A stretch of 64,000 bases of DNA from Cognatundibacterium squillarum (GCF_014652435.1 NZ_BMYU01000008.1:99380-163379), one strand, 5' to 3'; counted from the stretch's first letter, positions 48,226-58,383 are shown. The notes: generated by a model from the letters alone, not told the origin. Numbers and translations are program-made.

Positions 48226-48277
48226 CATTTCAATTTTACATGACGAAAAGGTGGATATTCTAACGACTGAACAGAAA

Positions 48278-49510
48278 TTACGTTGGCTGATGATCCCCTA
48301 ACCAGTAACGGTTTATATCTTTCAACCCCCATTTCGCGGCATCCTCTCGATTTGCAATTTTGTCCTGAACACCCGGCCCTGAAAGATCGATTAATTCTGG
48401 CTGGAGATAACTCATCGACTTAATAGAATAAAAAACTCTAACTTTTGGTGTCAGCAATGATTTTCCCGCCAATTGTTCGACAACGACACCTAATCTTCCA
48501 GACTCCAGCCGAACCAGAGTACCAACAGGATAAATACCAATACTCTTCACAAAAGCCTGAAAAATTTTTTCATCAAAATGGCCTTTACTCCACTCCGCCA
48601 TTTTACGCAGTGACTCTGCAGGACACCAACCCTGCTTATAAGGACGATTTGACGTAATTGCATCGTAAACGTCGCAGACCGCGCCCATTCTCGCAAACAG
48701 GCTGATCTCCTCTCCTTTTAATCCTTTCGGATAACCCGTGCCGTCAATCTTCTCATGATGATGCAAACATACATCTAAAGAAATCTCACTGACACCCTCA
48801 GAATCACGCAACATTTTATATCCCGCGGCAGGATGCTCTTTAACGGAAATAAACTCTTCGTCCGTCAACTTTCCTGGTTTATTGAGGATGTCGCCTGGCA
48901 CCATCATCTTACCGATATCATGCAGCAACCCAGCAACACCTGCCTCACGCGTCTGGTGCTCATCAAGCCCCAGCTGCTTTGCCAACGCAACCATTAATGC
49001 ACAAACCGCAACTGAATGCATGTAGGTGTAATCATCTTTAGTTTTCAGCCTGGCGAGACCAATCAGCGCTCCAGGATTACGCATAACGGAACTGGAAATT
49101 TCTTCAACCAGCTCTTTGGCATTATCGACATTTACCGCTTTGCCCATGCGAGCCTCAGCGAACATGGTATAAACAGCCTCCTTAGACTTATCGACAATCC
49201 GAGATGCTCTGCCAAGCTCCTCTTCCATGCTGGCTGGTACGATAATTCTTGGCGCCGGCACGGTTGCTACAACCTTTGCTTCCGGTGGAGGACTTGATGC
49301 TGGCTCTGACTGTTTGGGCTGATCGATATCAAGACCTTTATCAGTATCAATCCACGCTTCCCTGATACCTGATTTCAGAATCTGTCTGACCTCATCAAGA
49401 TCGGAAATCAAAAAAGATTTTTTCCAGAATGGTGTGCTAATCCACGAACCACAAAGTTCATGGACATACATCCCGACACGCAACTTGGCTACCTGGATCT
49501 TTTTCAACAT
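48278..49510 (-). CDS. HD-GYP domain c-di-GMP phosphodiesterase
   Basis: HD-GYP proteins hydrolyse c-di-GMP. The 410-aa protein has an N-terminal DUF3391 domain (about 4-130) and an HD-GYP domain (about 140-330). Metal and substrate motifs are intact: [46 protein letters not shown] and [13 protein letters not shown]. It has no membrane segment and may be soluble. It lies upstream of surE with a 52-nt gap. It could lower c-di-GMP and relieve the YcgR brake; this is inference. Confidence 0.93.
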   Translation of the reverse strand: MLKKIQVAKLRVGMYVHELCGSWISTPFWKKSFLISDLDEVRQILKSGIREAWIDTDKGLDIDQPKQSEPASSPPPEAKVVATVPAPRIIVPASMEEELGRASRIVDKSKEAVYTMFAEARMGKAVNVDNAKELVEEISSSVMRNPGALIGLARLKTKDDYTYMHSVAVCALMVALAKQLGLDEHQTREAGVAGLLHDIGKMMVPGDILNKPGKLTDEEFISVKEHPAAGYKMLRDSEGVSEISLDVCLHHHEKIDGTGYPKGLKGEEISLFARMGAVCDVYDAITSNRPYKQGWCPAESLRKMAEWSKGHFDEKIFQAFVKSIGIYPVGTLVRLESGRLGVVVEQLAGKSLLTPKVRVFYSIKSMSYLQPELIDLSGPGVQDKIANREDAAKWGLKDINRYWLGDHQPT

Positions 49511-49617
49511 ACTTCAATCACGATGATACTGACCGACGGCCAGATGTTTCACAAAAGAATCATTTTACAACGGCATTTCTGTTGCTGCCTGAAGGACAAA
49601 CTATTTAATGTTTTGAG

Positions 49618-50406
49618 TCAATCGCATTGTCTCAGTAATACAAACTGCTTAAAAAAATTCTGCATAAGACTGTTCTGAATAAAACTCAGGTTATATGGAT
49701 GCTCTGACACTAACCTTGGGATTTGCATTGCCTCAGGAATTTTATTTATTTCAGACGCGATTTTCCCCCATAGTACCAGCACCGGAGGTTCGGAAGAAAT
49801 GCTCTGCAGATGACACAGAATTTCACGCAAAAATGGCAACCAGGATTTACCATCTTTCGCCGGAGGCACGTCATCCCGGAACACTAGGGAAGCATTCAGT
49901 AACAAAAAACCTTTTTCTATCAGATTATTCTGTAGTTCCGGCAAGGTTCTGATTAATTGGATTCCGGTACTATTTGCTTTCGGCAGTATGCTTGACATTA
50001 CATCACCGGAAGTTTGATTTGCCTGCAACAATCCCTCCGTCACGCAAAGCATTTTAAGAAAATTTCTGAGTGACGTTGCCTTATTAACAGCTTTAGTAAA
50101 ACCCGATTCATCCCGGAGCCATATCTCATCAACCGCACCATCCATGAATGCATAACCGGTTGCACTCTCTGCACGCGGATAAGGCCCTTCGCCAATTAAG
50201 GCGTAACGAATTTCCGCAGGTGAACGCGAAAAAGCAGCAAATATCCTATTCTGGGTGGGTAAATAACTGCTTTCGGCCAAATTACGCAGATAACCGGGAA
50301 ATGAAGTTTCTACCGCCCGCAAACCACGCATAACAGGCATAAGCCATTCTGGATGAACTTTCGATAAAGCATCATCAAGCCCGCGAGGGATTTCAAACTC
50401 TGTCAA
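49618..50406 (-). CDS. Uracil-DNA glycosylase-fold protein lacking the catalytic Asp
   Basis: The 262-aa protein aligns with family 1 uracil-DNA glycosylase by motif order. The water-activating motif GQDPYH is replaced by GEGPYP (72-77), so the catalytic Asp is Gly74. The uracil-recognising Asn is kept (N171 in LLLNAS), a VLVLWGKIA strand follows, and the leucine-loop motif HPSPLS appears as HPYNLS (H236-S241). It starts with TTG directly after the gspC stop (TAATTG), with GGAG 8 nt upstream inside gspC, so it is co-translated with the T2SS operon. Loss of the Asp argues against normal glycosylase chemistry; DNA or nucleotide binding may remain. No role in secretion is established. Confidence 0.7.
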   Translation of the reverse strand: MTEFEIPRGLDDALSKVHPEWLMPVMRGLRAVETSFPGYLRNLAESSYLPTQNRIFAAFSRSPAEIRYALIGEGPYPRAESATGYAFMDGAVDEIWLRDESGFTKAVNKATSLRNFLKMLCVTEGLLQANQTSGDVMSSILPKANSTGIQLIRTLPELQNNLIEKGFLLLNASLVFRDDVPPAKDGKSWLPFLREILCHLQSISSEPPVLVLWGKIASEINKIPEAMQIPRLVSEHPYNLSFIQNSLMQNFFKQFVLLRQCD

Positions 50407-50985
50407 TTAATTTGCTCCCATTACAGCTGGCATGGAAGCAACGGGTACTCCCGGCACGACCATTGGAACATTTTGGGGAGGTGGTGGTGGCGGAACTGCA
50501 CCGGAAATGTTTCGTACAGGATAGTTTGTGACACTTGCACCCGAATTTTCAGCGACTGGAGCAACAATGCCATTAGCCGCAGTCAAATTACCTTGCGGCA
50601 ACTCAATCCTTCGCAAAACCCCGCCTTCAGTAAACTGCACAGATCTCGCTGAAATTTCCCGCACCTGAACACCAGGAACGATATCCTCGCCAACCCGCAC
50701 AGGCTTGGCAGGTTTTCCGTCTGCAACAACCAAGGCAACGCTTGGCAGACCAGCTCGTGACAAAATCACCCCTTTTAACAGGTAGCTGGAGGCTGCATTC
50801 TGCGCAGACTGACTCTCACCAAAAATACTGCCCCACATCCCTGCTGCAGGCTCAAAACTTTGCTGCACAACCGAAGAGGATACGCCACGCGCCTGTCCTT
50901 TAAACATTCGCATACCCCAAACTGCAACGCTTGCACAAAGCAATAAAAAACAACCAAAACTTAACAACACCGGAAGACGCTTCAT
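50407..50985 (-). CDS. gspC: Type II secretion protein GspC (short form)
   Basis: GspC links the inner-membrane platform to the secretin GspD. The 192-aa product has one membrane helix (about 5-27), a periplasmic linker and the homology-region domain (about 64-125: YLLKGVILSRAGLPSVALVV, GKPAKPVRVGEDI, VRRIELP-like end). It then ends in a Pro-rich tail (PPPPPP) where many GspC proteins have a PDZ domain, so the PDZ is absent. The ATG at 50985 has AGGA 6-7 nt upstream. It is the last gsp gene, an unusual place for gspC. Confidence 0.85.
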   Translation of the reverse strand: MKRLPVLLSFGCFLLLCASVAVWGMRMFKGQARGVSSSVVQQSFEPAAGMWGSIFGESQSAQNAASSYLLKGVILSRAGLPSVALVVADGKPAKPVRVGEDIVPGVQVREISARSVQFTEGGVLRRIELPQGNLTAANGIVAPVAENSGASVTNYPVRNISGAVPPPPPPQNVPMVVPGVPVASMPAVMGAN

Positions 50986-50996
50986 CACTATTCCTA

Positions 50997-52214
50997 TCAG
51001 CGCACAAGGGAATTAATTTCAATAATCGGCATCAGAACAGCCAACACAATAACAAGCACAACTACGCCCATCACAAGGATCAATAATGGCTCCAGCATAC
51101 CTGCCATTGCCAGCGCTCTGCGCTCCAGATCCTGCTCCTGGGTGTTAGAAGCACGCTGCAACATCGAAGGCAATTCACCAGTTACTTCACCCGCACGTAT
51201 CATATGAATTAAAACAGGCGGAAAATGCTTACTCGTAGAAAGTGCGCGTGCCAGACTAACACCCTCTCTGACACTATTTGTCGCCTCCTCCACCTGAGCC
51301 TTCATCGCAACATTCGATACAGTTTCACTGCTGGTTTGCAGCGCTTTTAAAATAGGAACACCGGATCCCGTAGTAATTGCCAGTGTTGACGCAAACCTGG
51401 CGGTATTCAGGCTACGCTCAAAACGACCATAAACTGGCGCATTCAGCAACCATTTATGCCACCGTAACCTTACTGTCGGATCACGCAAGGCCATTTTCCA
51501 TCCGAATCCCGCAAGCGCAATTACAATCGCGACAATCCAGCCGCTGCTTCGGACAAAGTCCGAAATTGCCAGCATGGCAACCGTGAGGGCGGGCAACTTT
51601 TGCTTTGTATTTGCAAAAACTGACACAATCTGGGGGACAACATAGGTCAGGAGAAATATAACAATCGCAAACGCAACAACGGTCACAATTGCAGGATAGG
51701 TAAATGCAAGTTTTACTTTCTGCGCAAGTGCATTTCGCCGCTCGATATAGTCCGCCAAACGCGACAATACATTAGCAAGCTGACCAATATGCTCGCCGGA
51801 CGCAACCAGAGCCCGGTAAATATCCGGAAAATCCTGTGGATGCTGTTTAAGCGCATCAGATAATGGGGATCCCGCCATTACTTCTGACCGAACCGCTGCA
51901 ATTAAATCACGAATAAAGGTACGCTCGGCTTGCTCAACTAAGGCGGTCAGAGATTGCTCAAGCGGCAAGCCTGATTCCAGCAAACTGGCAAGTTGGCGGG
52001 TAAACATCGCCAGTTCGACAGTCGACAATTTTTCGGCAAACACGCTGATTCCGGATTTGCCCGACCTGGCATTTTGCTGAATTTGCTCGACATTTACCGG
52101 AACCAACCCTTGTGAGCGCAGATCGCTGCGCGCCGCGCGGGAACTGTCAGCGTTTAAGACGCCTTTGGATATCTGCCCCTGCGCATCTACTGCTTCATAT
52201 CGGAACGCTGGCAC
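50997..52214 (-). CDS. gspF: Type II secretion inner-membrane platform protein GspF
   Basis: GspF is the polytopic platform protein that couples GspE ATPase rotation to pseudopilus growth. The 405-aa protein begins MPAFRYEAVDAQGQISKG and has two T2SSF helical domains (about 70-190 and 275-395), each with a family signature (FTRQLASLLESGLPLEQSL and ARFASTLAITTGSGVPILKA). Three membrane helices are visible (about 170-190, 220-240, 375-398). It starts with GTG; AAAGGA lies 8 nt upstream. It follows gspE by 3 nt. Confidence 0.97.
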   Translation of the reverse strand: MPAFRYEAVDAQGQISKGVLNADSSRAARSDLRSQGLVPVNVEQIQQNARSGKSGISVFAEKLSTVELAMFTRQLASLLESGLPLEQSLTALVEQAERTFIRDLIAAVRSEVMAGSPLSDALKQHPQDFPDIYRALVASGEHIGQLANVLSRLADYIERRNALAQKVKLAFTYPAIVTVVAFAIVIFLLTYVVPQIVSVFANTKQKLPALTVAMLAISDFVRSSGWIVAIVIALAGFGWKMALRDPTVRLRWHKWLLNAPVYGRFERSLNTARFASTLAITTGSGVPILKALQTSSETVSNVAMKAQVEEATNSVREGVSLARALSTSKHFPPVLIHMIRAGEVTGELPSMLQRASNTQEQDLERRALAMAGMLEPLLILVMGVVVLVIVLAVLMPIIEINSLVR

Positions 52215-52217
52215 AAT

Positions 52218-53648
52218 TTAGTCCTTTGTTACACGCAACAATTCTTCCAGCGTAGTCACACCACCCGCCAGCCACCGGTCACCATCCTCACGCATCGTTT
52301 TCATGCCGTCACGCTGAGCTGCCTGCCTGATATCAGCCTCTGATGCCTGATGATGAATTTGCGATCGGATTTCATCTGTAGTTTGCAACAACTCATAAAC
52401 ACCAACACGTCCTGAATATCCAGTGTGCCCGCAATGCTCGCAGCCTGCAGCATGCCAGTGACCGTTTTCTTCATATTTGCAGTGACTACAAAGCTTTCTG
52501 ACCAAACGCTGAGCGACAACCCCTAGCAACGAAGAAGACAACAGAAAAGGCTCGATCCCCATATCCATCAACCGGGTAACAGCTGATGCTGAATCGTTTG
52601 TATGCAGTGTAGCCAGAACCAGATGGCCTGTAAGCGATGCCTGCACTGCAATCTGTGCCGTTTCCAGATCACGAATTTCACCGATCATAATGACATCCGG
52701 GTCCTGGCGAAGAATGGCACGCAGCGCTTTTGCGAACGTCATATCGATTTTCGCATTGACCTGTGTTTGCCCCACCCCTGCCAGCTCATACTCAATCGGA
52801 TCTTCAACTGTCAGTATGTTTGTAGTTCCAGCATTGACTCTGGACAATGCTGCATAAAGCGTCGTGGTCTTACCAGAACCGGTTGGCCCGGTAACCAGCA
52901 CAATTCCGTGCGGCTGTGCAATCAGCTTATCGAATTGCCCAAGAACATCTGTGCTCATGCCAAGATGAGATAAATCGAGACGGCCCGCTTCCTTATCCAG
53001 CAAACGCAACACTGCGCGCTCTCCATGGCCTGTAGGCAATGTAGAAACACGCACATCCACAGGCTTACCGCCGATACGTAAGGTAATACGTCCATCCTGA
53101 GGCAAACGTTTCTCTGCGATATCAAGCTGCGCCATAATTTTGATACGGGAAATCAGTGACGCATGAATTGCCTTCCTTGGACGAACCACATCTCTTAATG
53201 TGCCATCGACGCGAAAACGTACTACCGAAATCTGTTCAAATGGTTCGATATGAATATCAGATGCGCCATCCCGCAATGCCTGCGTCAGGAGTGCATTAAT
53301 CATGCGAATAATCGGCGCGTCGTCAGACGATTCCAGCAAGTCTTCCACTGCCGGCATATCCGACATCAACTTTGCAAGATCCAGATCAGACTCAACCTCT
53401 CCGACCACATCAGCGGCATCACCACCTGAACCGGCATAAGTACGTGCTATCAGAGCAGCAAGTTCTTCGTCAGATAACAACTCATAACGAACTTTCCCGA
53501 ATCGTCTGCCAACTTCAGAAATTGCTGCGGGCGAAGTACCTCGTGCAATATTCAGCACCACAGGAAGTTCCGGCTGACTGCTATCCCGACCTGCGACAAT
53601 CGCATGATCGCGGGCAAATGCAAACGGCAGCAAGCGATATTCCATCAT
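52218..53648 (-). CDS. gspE: Type II secretion ATPase GspE
   Basis: GspE is the cytoplasmic AAA+-like motor of the T2SS. The 476-aa protein has an N-terminal MSHEN-type domain, the Walker A LVTGPTGSGKTTTLY, the Asp box (LTVEDPIEYEL), Walker B (RQDPDVIMIGEIRDLETAQI) and the His box (GHLVLATLHTNDS). A zinc-binding region has two CxxC pairs (CSHC and CEHC). The ATG overlaps the gspD stop by one base (TAATG). It is shorter than the 500-aa E. coli form mainly at the N-terminus. Confidence 0.97.
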   Translation of the reverse strand: MMEYRLLPFAFARDHAIVAGRDSSQPELPVVLNIARGTSPAAISEVGRRFGKVRYELLSDEELAALIARTYAGSGGDAADVVGEVESDLDLAKLMSDMPAVEDLLESSDDAPIIRMINALLTQALRDGASDIHIEPFEQISVVRFRVDGTLRDVVRPRKAIHASLISRIKIMAQLDIAEKRLPQDGRITLRIGGKPVDVRVSTLPTGHGERAVLRLLDKEAGRLDLSHLGMSTDVLGQFDKLIAQPHGIVLVTGPTGSGKTTTLYAALSRVNAGTTNILTVEDPIEYELAGVGQTQVNAKIDMTFAKALRAILRQDPDVIMIGEIRDLETAQIAVQASLTGHLVLATLHTNDSASAVTRLMDMGIEPFLLSSSLLGVVAQRLVRKLCSHCKYEENGHWHAAGCEHCGHTGYSGRVGVYELLQTTDEIRSQIHHQASEADIRQAAQRDGMKTMREDGDRWLAGGVTTLEELLRVTKD

Positions 53649-55837
53649 TACTGTTTTTCCTTTGCGGAATTCGACGCAGGTTTTGCAGCGGATGGGATCA
53701 CCAGCTTACCTTTATCCATTCTGAGTCCCTGATTAACGAATTCCGGACTCAGTGCCGGGGAAATTTGTGTACGCATGTAATCGTAGCGATCCAGCGACAA
53801 CGCTGCTCCCTGCTCCGCTGAGCGGATCACTACCGGGCGCAAAAAGACCATCAGATTTGTCTTACCACGCTTATTCGTCTGATAGCGGAACAGGTTTCCA
53901 ACTACCGGCAGATCACCCAGCAGTGGCACTTTCTCGGCAGCCTCACTGGCACTGTCTTCAATCAGACCACCAAGCGCGAGCACCTCACCATCTTCGATCA
54001 GTACATTCGTTGCGATTGTCCGCAGTTTTGTAATCAGACCTGTAGTGCCAGTAGATACTGAAGTATCAATACTGGAATTCTCCTGGTAAATCGCCAGCTT
54101 CACAGTCCCACCCTCAGAAATTTGAGGTTTCACAGTCAACTTCAGACCAATCTCTTTCCGCTCAATAGTCTGAAACGGATTCACGCCAGCAGAACCGGTA
54201 GACGCGGATGTCGTGAACTGGCCGGTAACAAACGGTACATTCTGGCCAACTGTAATTCTCGCTTCTTCGTTATCCAGCGTCAGCAGATTCGGCATCGACA
54301 AAATATTGGCATTACCCTTACTTTGCAAAGCGTGAGCAACCGCACCCAATCCTAGCTTGCCATTAATATTTTTAAATATACCCAGTGTAAGGCCACTTGT
54401 CGGCGTCGGCGATTTACTTGTCGCAAGACTTAATAAGTTATTTCCGGAGTCGGTAAAGCTGGTTACACCACCAACGCGAATGTTACTTGAGTCATCGCCT
54501 GTCAGTGCTGCCCACTGAACACCCAGCTCGTCCACTTTATCCGCAGAAATCTCAACAATCAGAGCCTCAACATAAACCTGCGCACGGCGGGCATCCAGCT
54601 GGTCGATGACAGCGCGCAAATTACGATAAACAGGCTCGCTAGCCGTGATAATCAACGTGTTGGTCGCAGCATCTGCCTGAATAAACCCTGCACCGCTGCC
54701 ACCAGAAGATGACTGCTGCGAGGATGTCGAAGATTGTGGCAAGCCACCACCGGTTACACCCGTATTAGCGTTTGCCAGCCCCGAACCTGTTTGTGCAGCA
54801 CCGGTGCCTGACTGTGTGTTGCCACCACCCAGCGAAGAACCGAGATTCTGCAATCCGCTGCTTAAGTTTGGTTGCGCACTAGTATCGCCTGTCACAATAG
54901 AACGCAAGGTTGCCGCAAGCTTCACAGCCTCCGCATTTTTCAGATACACAACATGTACGTTCCCAGGCATTTTCGTTGGCTGGTCCAATTTTTCGACCAG
55001 CGACTTCACCAGATTGGCGCGTGCTGCGGAGGGAGCCCGCACCAGAACCGCATTCGTACGCGGATCTGCCATAACAACCGTACGACCAGCTTCCGCACTC
55101 CCGTTGTTTTCAATCAGCTTCGCGACCATCGCTGCCATATCACTGGCAATTGCATGGCGGAGCGGAAGAATTTCAAGATCCGAACTCGGTGGCACATCCA
55201 GCGCAGCAATAATTTTTGCGATGCGTTTCAGATTATCTGCGTAATCAGTAATTACCAGCGTGTTGTTGCCGGGATTTGCAGCCACAGAATTATTCGGCGA
55301 GATCAGCGGCCGGATAACAGTCACAATATTATTGGCCGCTTCATAATTCATTCTGAAAACCTGAGTGACGACCTGATCGCCTTTATTTCCCTCAGATTTT
55401 TCGGTTGTATTCGCGGGGCCGGACTGAAGTTTTGCATCAGTCTCAGGCACAACTTTATAGTATCCGTCGGAATAAACAACTGAATAAGTCTGTAACCGCA
55501 AAGTAGAGGTCAGTAATTTGAACGCCTGATCTCTCGTCAATGGCTTTTCCGATTGCAGTGTAATTTGTCCTTTCACTCTGGGATCAATGATAAATGTCAT
55601 CCCTGTGAAGTGTCCGACTGCTTTTATAACCGATTCAATATCCGCGTTAACAAAATTCAGATCGACAGTGTTCGGTGCTGCCTGCGCCGGACTTTGCGTC
55701 TGAGCAAAAGACGTTGCTGCGGTCATGCAACCAGCGGCCAGTGCCACTGCTGCTGCGATGGCCGATAATTTCAGCTGGTTTGAGCGAGCTTGCTGAGATT
55801 TCATAGTTGCTTTACTTGTCGATTTCATAATTTTCAT
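53648..55837 (-). CDS. gspD: Type II secretion outer-membrane secretin GspD
   Basis: GspD forms the outer-membrane channel of the T2SS. The 729-aa protein has a signal peptide (about 18-46), the N0 domain (VDLNFVNADIESVIKAVGHF), N1-N3 repeats, and the C-terminal secretin domain (about 460-660) with LSMPNLLTLDNEEARITVGQ and VPLLGDLPVVGNLFRY. A Gly/Ser/Thr-rich low-complexity loop of about 60 residues interrupts N3. The ATG overlaps the gspN stop (ATGA); ATGs at codons 4 and 12 are alternatives. No GspS pilotin or C-terminal S-domain is obvious in the window. Confidence 0.97.
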   Translation of the reverse strand: MKIMKSTSKATMKSQQARSNQLKLSAIAAAVALAAGCMTAATSFAQTQSPAQAAPNTVDLNFVNADIESVIKAVGHFTGMTFIIDPRVKGQITLQSEKPLTRDQAFKLLTSTLRLQTYSVVYSDGYYKVVPETDAKLQSGPANTTEKSEGNKGDQVVTQVFRMNYEAANNIVTVIRPLISPNNSVAANPGNNTLVITDYADNLKRIAKIIAALDVPPSSDLEILPLRHAIASDMAAMVAKLIENNGSAEAGRTVVMADPRTNAVLVRAPSAARANLVKSLVEKLDQPTKMPGNVHVVYLKNAEAVKLAATLRSIVTGDTSAQPNLSSGLQNLGSSLGGGNTQSGTGAAQTGSGLANANTGVTGGGLPQSSTSSQQSSSGGSGAGFIQADAATNTLIITASEPVYRNLRAVIDQLDARRAQVYVEALIVEISADKVDELGVQWAALTGDDSSNIRVGGVTSFTDSGNNLLSLATSKSPTPTSGLTLGIFKNINGKLGLGAVAHALQSKGNANILSMPNLLTLDNEEARITVGQNVPFVTGQFTTSASTGSAGVNPFQTIERKEIGLKLTVKPQISEGGTVKLAIYQENSSIDTSVSTGTTGLITKLRTIATNVLIEDGEVLALGGLIEDSASEAAEKVPLLGDLPVVGNLFRYQTNKRGKTNLMVFLRPVVIRSAEQGAALSLDRYDYMRTQISPALSPEFVNQGLRMDKGKLVIPSAAKPASNSAKEKQ

Positions 55838-56616
55838 TTGAATTCTAATGCGATTACGTCTTTTGCACCTTCTTTACGGCGCTGCCCGAGCAAATTCAGC
55901 AAGTTTGCCAATTTTGCTTCCGCATCGTCCTGTGCCCATGCTTTACCCGAAAACTGCAGTCTGCCTCCCTGAATACTGCCAGCTCCGGATAACATCATCG
56001 GACCTTGTTGGGTCTGCAATTGCAGGTTCATCGTCGTACCTTGCAAATCCAGCCTGACCTGATAGCTTCCCAAAGGCCTGACCGGAGATAATCTTGACGA
56101 CATGTCACTCAGGGTAAATACCAGTTGTCCCTGACCATTAAACTGCGTACCCTCCCGGACAAAACTGAGGCTCTTCCAGTGCATATCTAATTTGCCGGAG
56201 GGACCTATAGTATTCAGCGGCGCACCCAGTCCCTGCAATCTCTCAGTCGGCAACAACAATACTGCTTCGCTGACAAACAATGTCGACACATTGCCTGTCA
56301 TCAAGACTGGCTTAGAAAGCGCGTCAGGATTGGTAAGAAGCACTTCGATTTGTCCCAATACCAGCATGGGTGAAATCTTCCAGCTAAAACGTCCCGGAAA
56401 CAGTGGCGTAACAGGTCCGTAATTATCGGCCGCAACACCAACAAACGCTGATCCCGACCAGAACGACCCCTGAACATCGCCAAGACTCAAGCGACCACCA
56501 GTCTGTTTTTCCAGCAGTGCAGATAACCACGCGGCAGGCAAAAAAACAATGATCGTCAGAAAAATGGTTATTAAAGCCGCAAACAACCACAACAGTTTGC
56601 GTTGCCATGACACCAT
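55834..56616 (-). CDS. gspN: Type II secretion protein GspN
   Basis: GspN is an accessory inner-membrane-anchored T2SS protein with a periplasmic beta-rich domain; its exact function is unclear. The 260-aa product has one N-terminal membrane helix (about 9-30), the LSLGDVQGSFWSGSAFVGVA segment and repeated beta strands, matching GspN. The ATG at 56616 has GGGAG 7 nt upstream; a TTG one codon earlier gives a TTGA overlap with gspM. It overlaps gspD by 4 bp. Confidence 0.9.
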   Translation of the reverse strand: MVSWQRKLLWLFAALITIFLTIIVFLPAAWLSALLEKQTGGRLSLGDVQGSFWSGSAFVGVAADNYGPVTPLFPGRFSWKISPMLVLGQIEVLLTNPDALSKPVLMTGNVSTLFVSEAVLLLPTERLQGLGAPLNTIGPSGKLDMHWKSLSFVREGTQFNGQGQLVFTLSDMSSRLSPVRPLGSYQVRLDLQGTTMNLQLQTQQGPMMLSGAGSIQGGRLQFSGKAWAQDDAEAKLANLLNLLGQRRKEGAKDVIALEFK

Positions 56617-57119
56617 CAATTAGCTCCCTGACGAATCTGACGCATTGTAAAACTCACACTGACCTGGCCGGTTTCGGCAAGCCCGGTCAGCTTGGCATCT
56701 TCAACCACAAGACGAAATGATTTTTGCATTTCCGCAACCCATTCCATCACATTTGCGTATGCGGCCGACTGAATTTGCAGCTTTACGGTTCCGTCACTAA
56801 TTGAAAGTGTCTGCGCCTTTAAACCACGGGTTGAGAGCGCACTTTCAATCATTTCTTTTGTAACCGGTTCCACGCCCTGACTAAGCAGGGGTGCCAGCTG
56901 GTTATACTGCACGCTCAGTGCGTTTATTTCTGCCAGTTGTTGTCGCTGCACCGGAATACTTTTTTCCAAGGAAATACGGCCCGTATATGCCGGGTCGATC
57001 GCCAACAAATAGAACAAGGCAACTCCGGCGACAACTGCGCCTGTCGTCAGTGTTTTGCGTTCACGAGGTTCACGCTCAGACCAATATTGTTCAAACTGTG
57101 CCTTCAAGACCGCAATCAT
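56616..57119 (-). CDS. gspM: Type II secretion protein GspM
   Basis: GspM is a bitopic inner-membrane protein that binds GspL and the platform. The 167-aa protein has a short cytoplasmic start with FEQYWSEREPRERKTL, one membrane helix (about 27-43), a coiled-coil stretch and a small ferredoxin-like periplasmic domain (about 90-165). It overlaps gspL by 4 bp. The sequence is weakly conserved but order and architecture are decisive. Confidence 0.92.
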   Translation of the reverse strand: MIAVLKAQFEQYWSEREPRERKTLTTGAVVAGVALFYLLAIDPAYTGRISLEKSIPVQRQQLAEINALSVQYNQLAPLLSQGVEPVTKEMIESALSTRGLKAQTLSISDGTVKLQIQSAAYANVMEWVAEMQKSFRLVVEDAKLTGLAETGQVSVSFTMRQIRQGAN

Positions 57120-58375
57120 TTCTTTCTACCTCCTGCACTGACCTGCCATAATCCCTCATTCTTCTTTTCCAGGACTAAAGCTTGTTCAGCAAGTGCTGCA
57201 CTCAGCGCATCCGCCGGAACAGTGATGCCCGCTTTCACTTTAAACTGGAGCGCTCTTTCTCTGTACTCAATTGTCTCAATCGCCATAGGCTGTGCGCTCA
57301 TCACTTTGTCCCATGCCTGAGCAAAGCGGAAAGTCACTGACGCAAAATCCGTTGATGAAAACTGACCAGCCTGCTGTTGCGCAGACGCCAGCTTCCGTTG
57401 CATTTGCTCCAGAGGAAACTGCACCGGCTCATTCGGGAAAGTAGAACGGAATGTTTCAGTAATTGCTGTTTTCAGGGCTTTTTCTTCCCGTTTAAGACTC
57501 AGCCACTCAATATTTAACGCAACAACATTCACTACAATGGCAGCCCCGCCCAGTATCAGCGCCCATTTCCAGCGCTTCCAGTCAAAAGCTGGCTGCGCTG
57601 CGATTTCAAAGTCTTTCAATAAATCCGGCACGCCGGAATAAATACCTTGCACGCGCTGCATCCAGCTGCCAGCCTGCACATTCCAGGCACCCAATTCAGG
57701 CAATGCTGCCACATCCTGTTTCCAGCGCTCCAGCTCATTTGCCGGCACAACAAGGGTAACCGGCACGCCACTTTCCTGATGCAGCATGATCTGCGCAATC
57801 TGCAATACAGCGGTTGATTCAGTTTGATCAAGCAAGCTTGCAGATATACAACCGGGCCCTGCATTGATAGCCAGACCAATGACATCCTGCCCCGGCTCCA
57901 GCCAGATGATCGCCGGATCACTCTCGGCACGCCCCGCCAGATGAGCAGCAAACGCCGATAATTTATGCACTCCCCATGTACGGCACAAGCCAACGGTTTG
58001 TTGCAACCAGCTTCGGTCCGATACAGCCACAATCGCTTTGCCATCCTTGACCTGACCGGCAGCAAGAACAAGCTCTGCCGCATCCTGACTTAAATACTCT
58101 TCCATCAGATTTGGTAACGCGGCTTTAAAACGTGCCGCATTCATCGGCGGAACACTGATTTCAAAGACAGACACATCACTTGGCGCCAGCAGGAAACGGA
58201 TTTCGCTTGCACCGTGGGCCAGTGCACGAATCTGATTCAGCGCCTGATTTCCCTGCTGCATTAACTGTCCGTCACCTGACATCAGCGCAAATCCAAGCTG
58301 AAGCGTTTCCGCCCATTCAGGGTCTTTAAGTGCCACACTGCGCGGAGGCAAAGAAATATAAAGTAAGTTCGCCAT
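57116..58375 (-). CDS. gspL: Type II secretion protein GspL
   Basis: GspL tethers the ATPase GspE to the membrane. The 419-aa protein has a cytoplasmic actin-like (ASKHA fold) domain (about 1-250), a membrane helix (about 272-292, WALILGGAAIVVNVVALNIE) and a periplasmic coiled coil plus ferredoxin-like domain. It overlaps gspM by 4 bp and follows gspK by 8 nt. The N-terminal ISLPPRSVAL and PNLMEEYLSQD stretches are typical of the family. Confidence 0.94.
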   Translation of the reverse strand: MANLLYISLPPRSVALKDPEWAETLQLGFALMSGDGQLMQQGNQALNQIRALAHGASEIRFLLAPSDVSVFEISVPPMNAARFKAALPNLMEEYLSQDAAELVLAAGQVKDGKAIVAVSDRSWLQQTVGLCRTWGVHKLSAFAAHLAGRAESDPAIIWLEPGQDVIGLAINAGPGCISASLLDQTESTAVLQIAQIMLHQESGVPVTLVVPANELERWKQDVAALPELGAWNVQAGSWMQRVQGIYSGVPDLLKDFEIAAQPAFDWKRWKWALILGGAAIVVNVVALNIEWLSLKREEKALKTAITETFRSTFPNEPVQFPLEQMQRKLASAQQQAGQFSSTDFASVTFRFAQAWDKVMSAQPMAIETIEYRERALQFKVKAGITVPADALSAALAEQALVLEKKNEGLWQVSAGGRKK

Positions 58376-58383
58376 ATAGGTTT

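Noticed and set aside
49618-50406. Annotation as an active uracil-DNA glycosylase (ung)
   Set aside because: The catalytic Asp is replaced by Gly and the motif is strongly altered, so the functional name is not justified.
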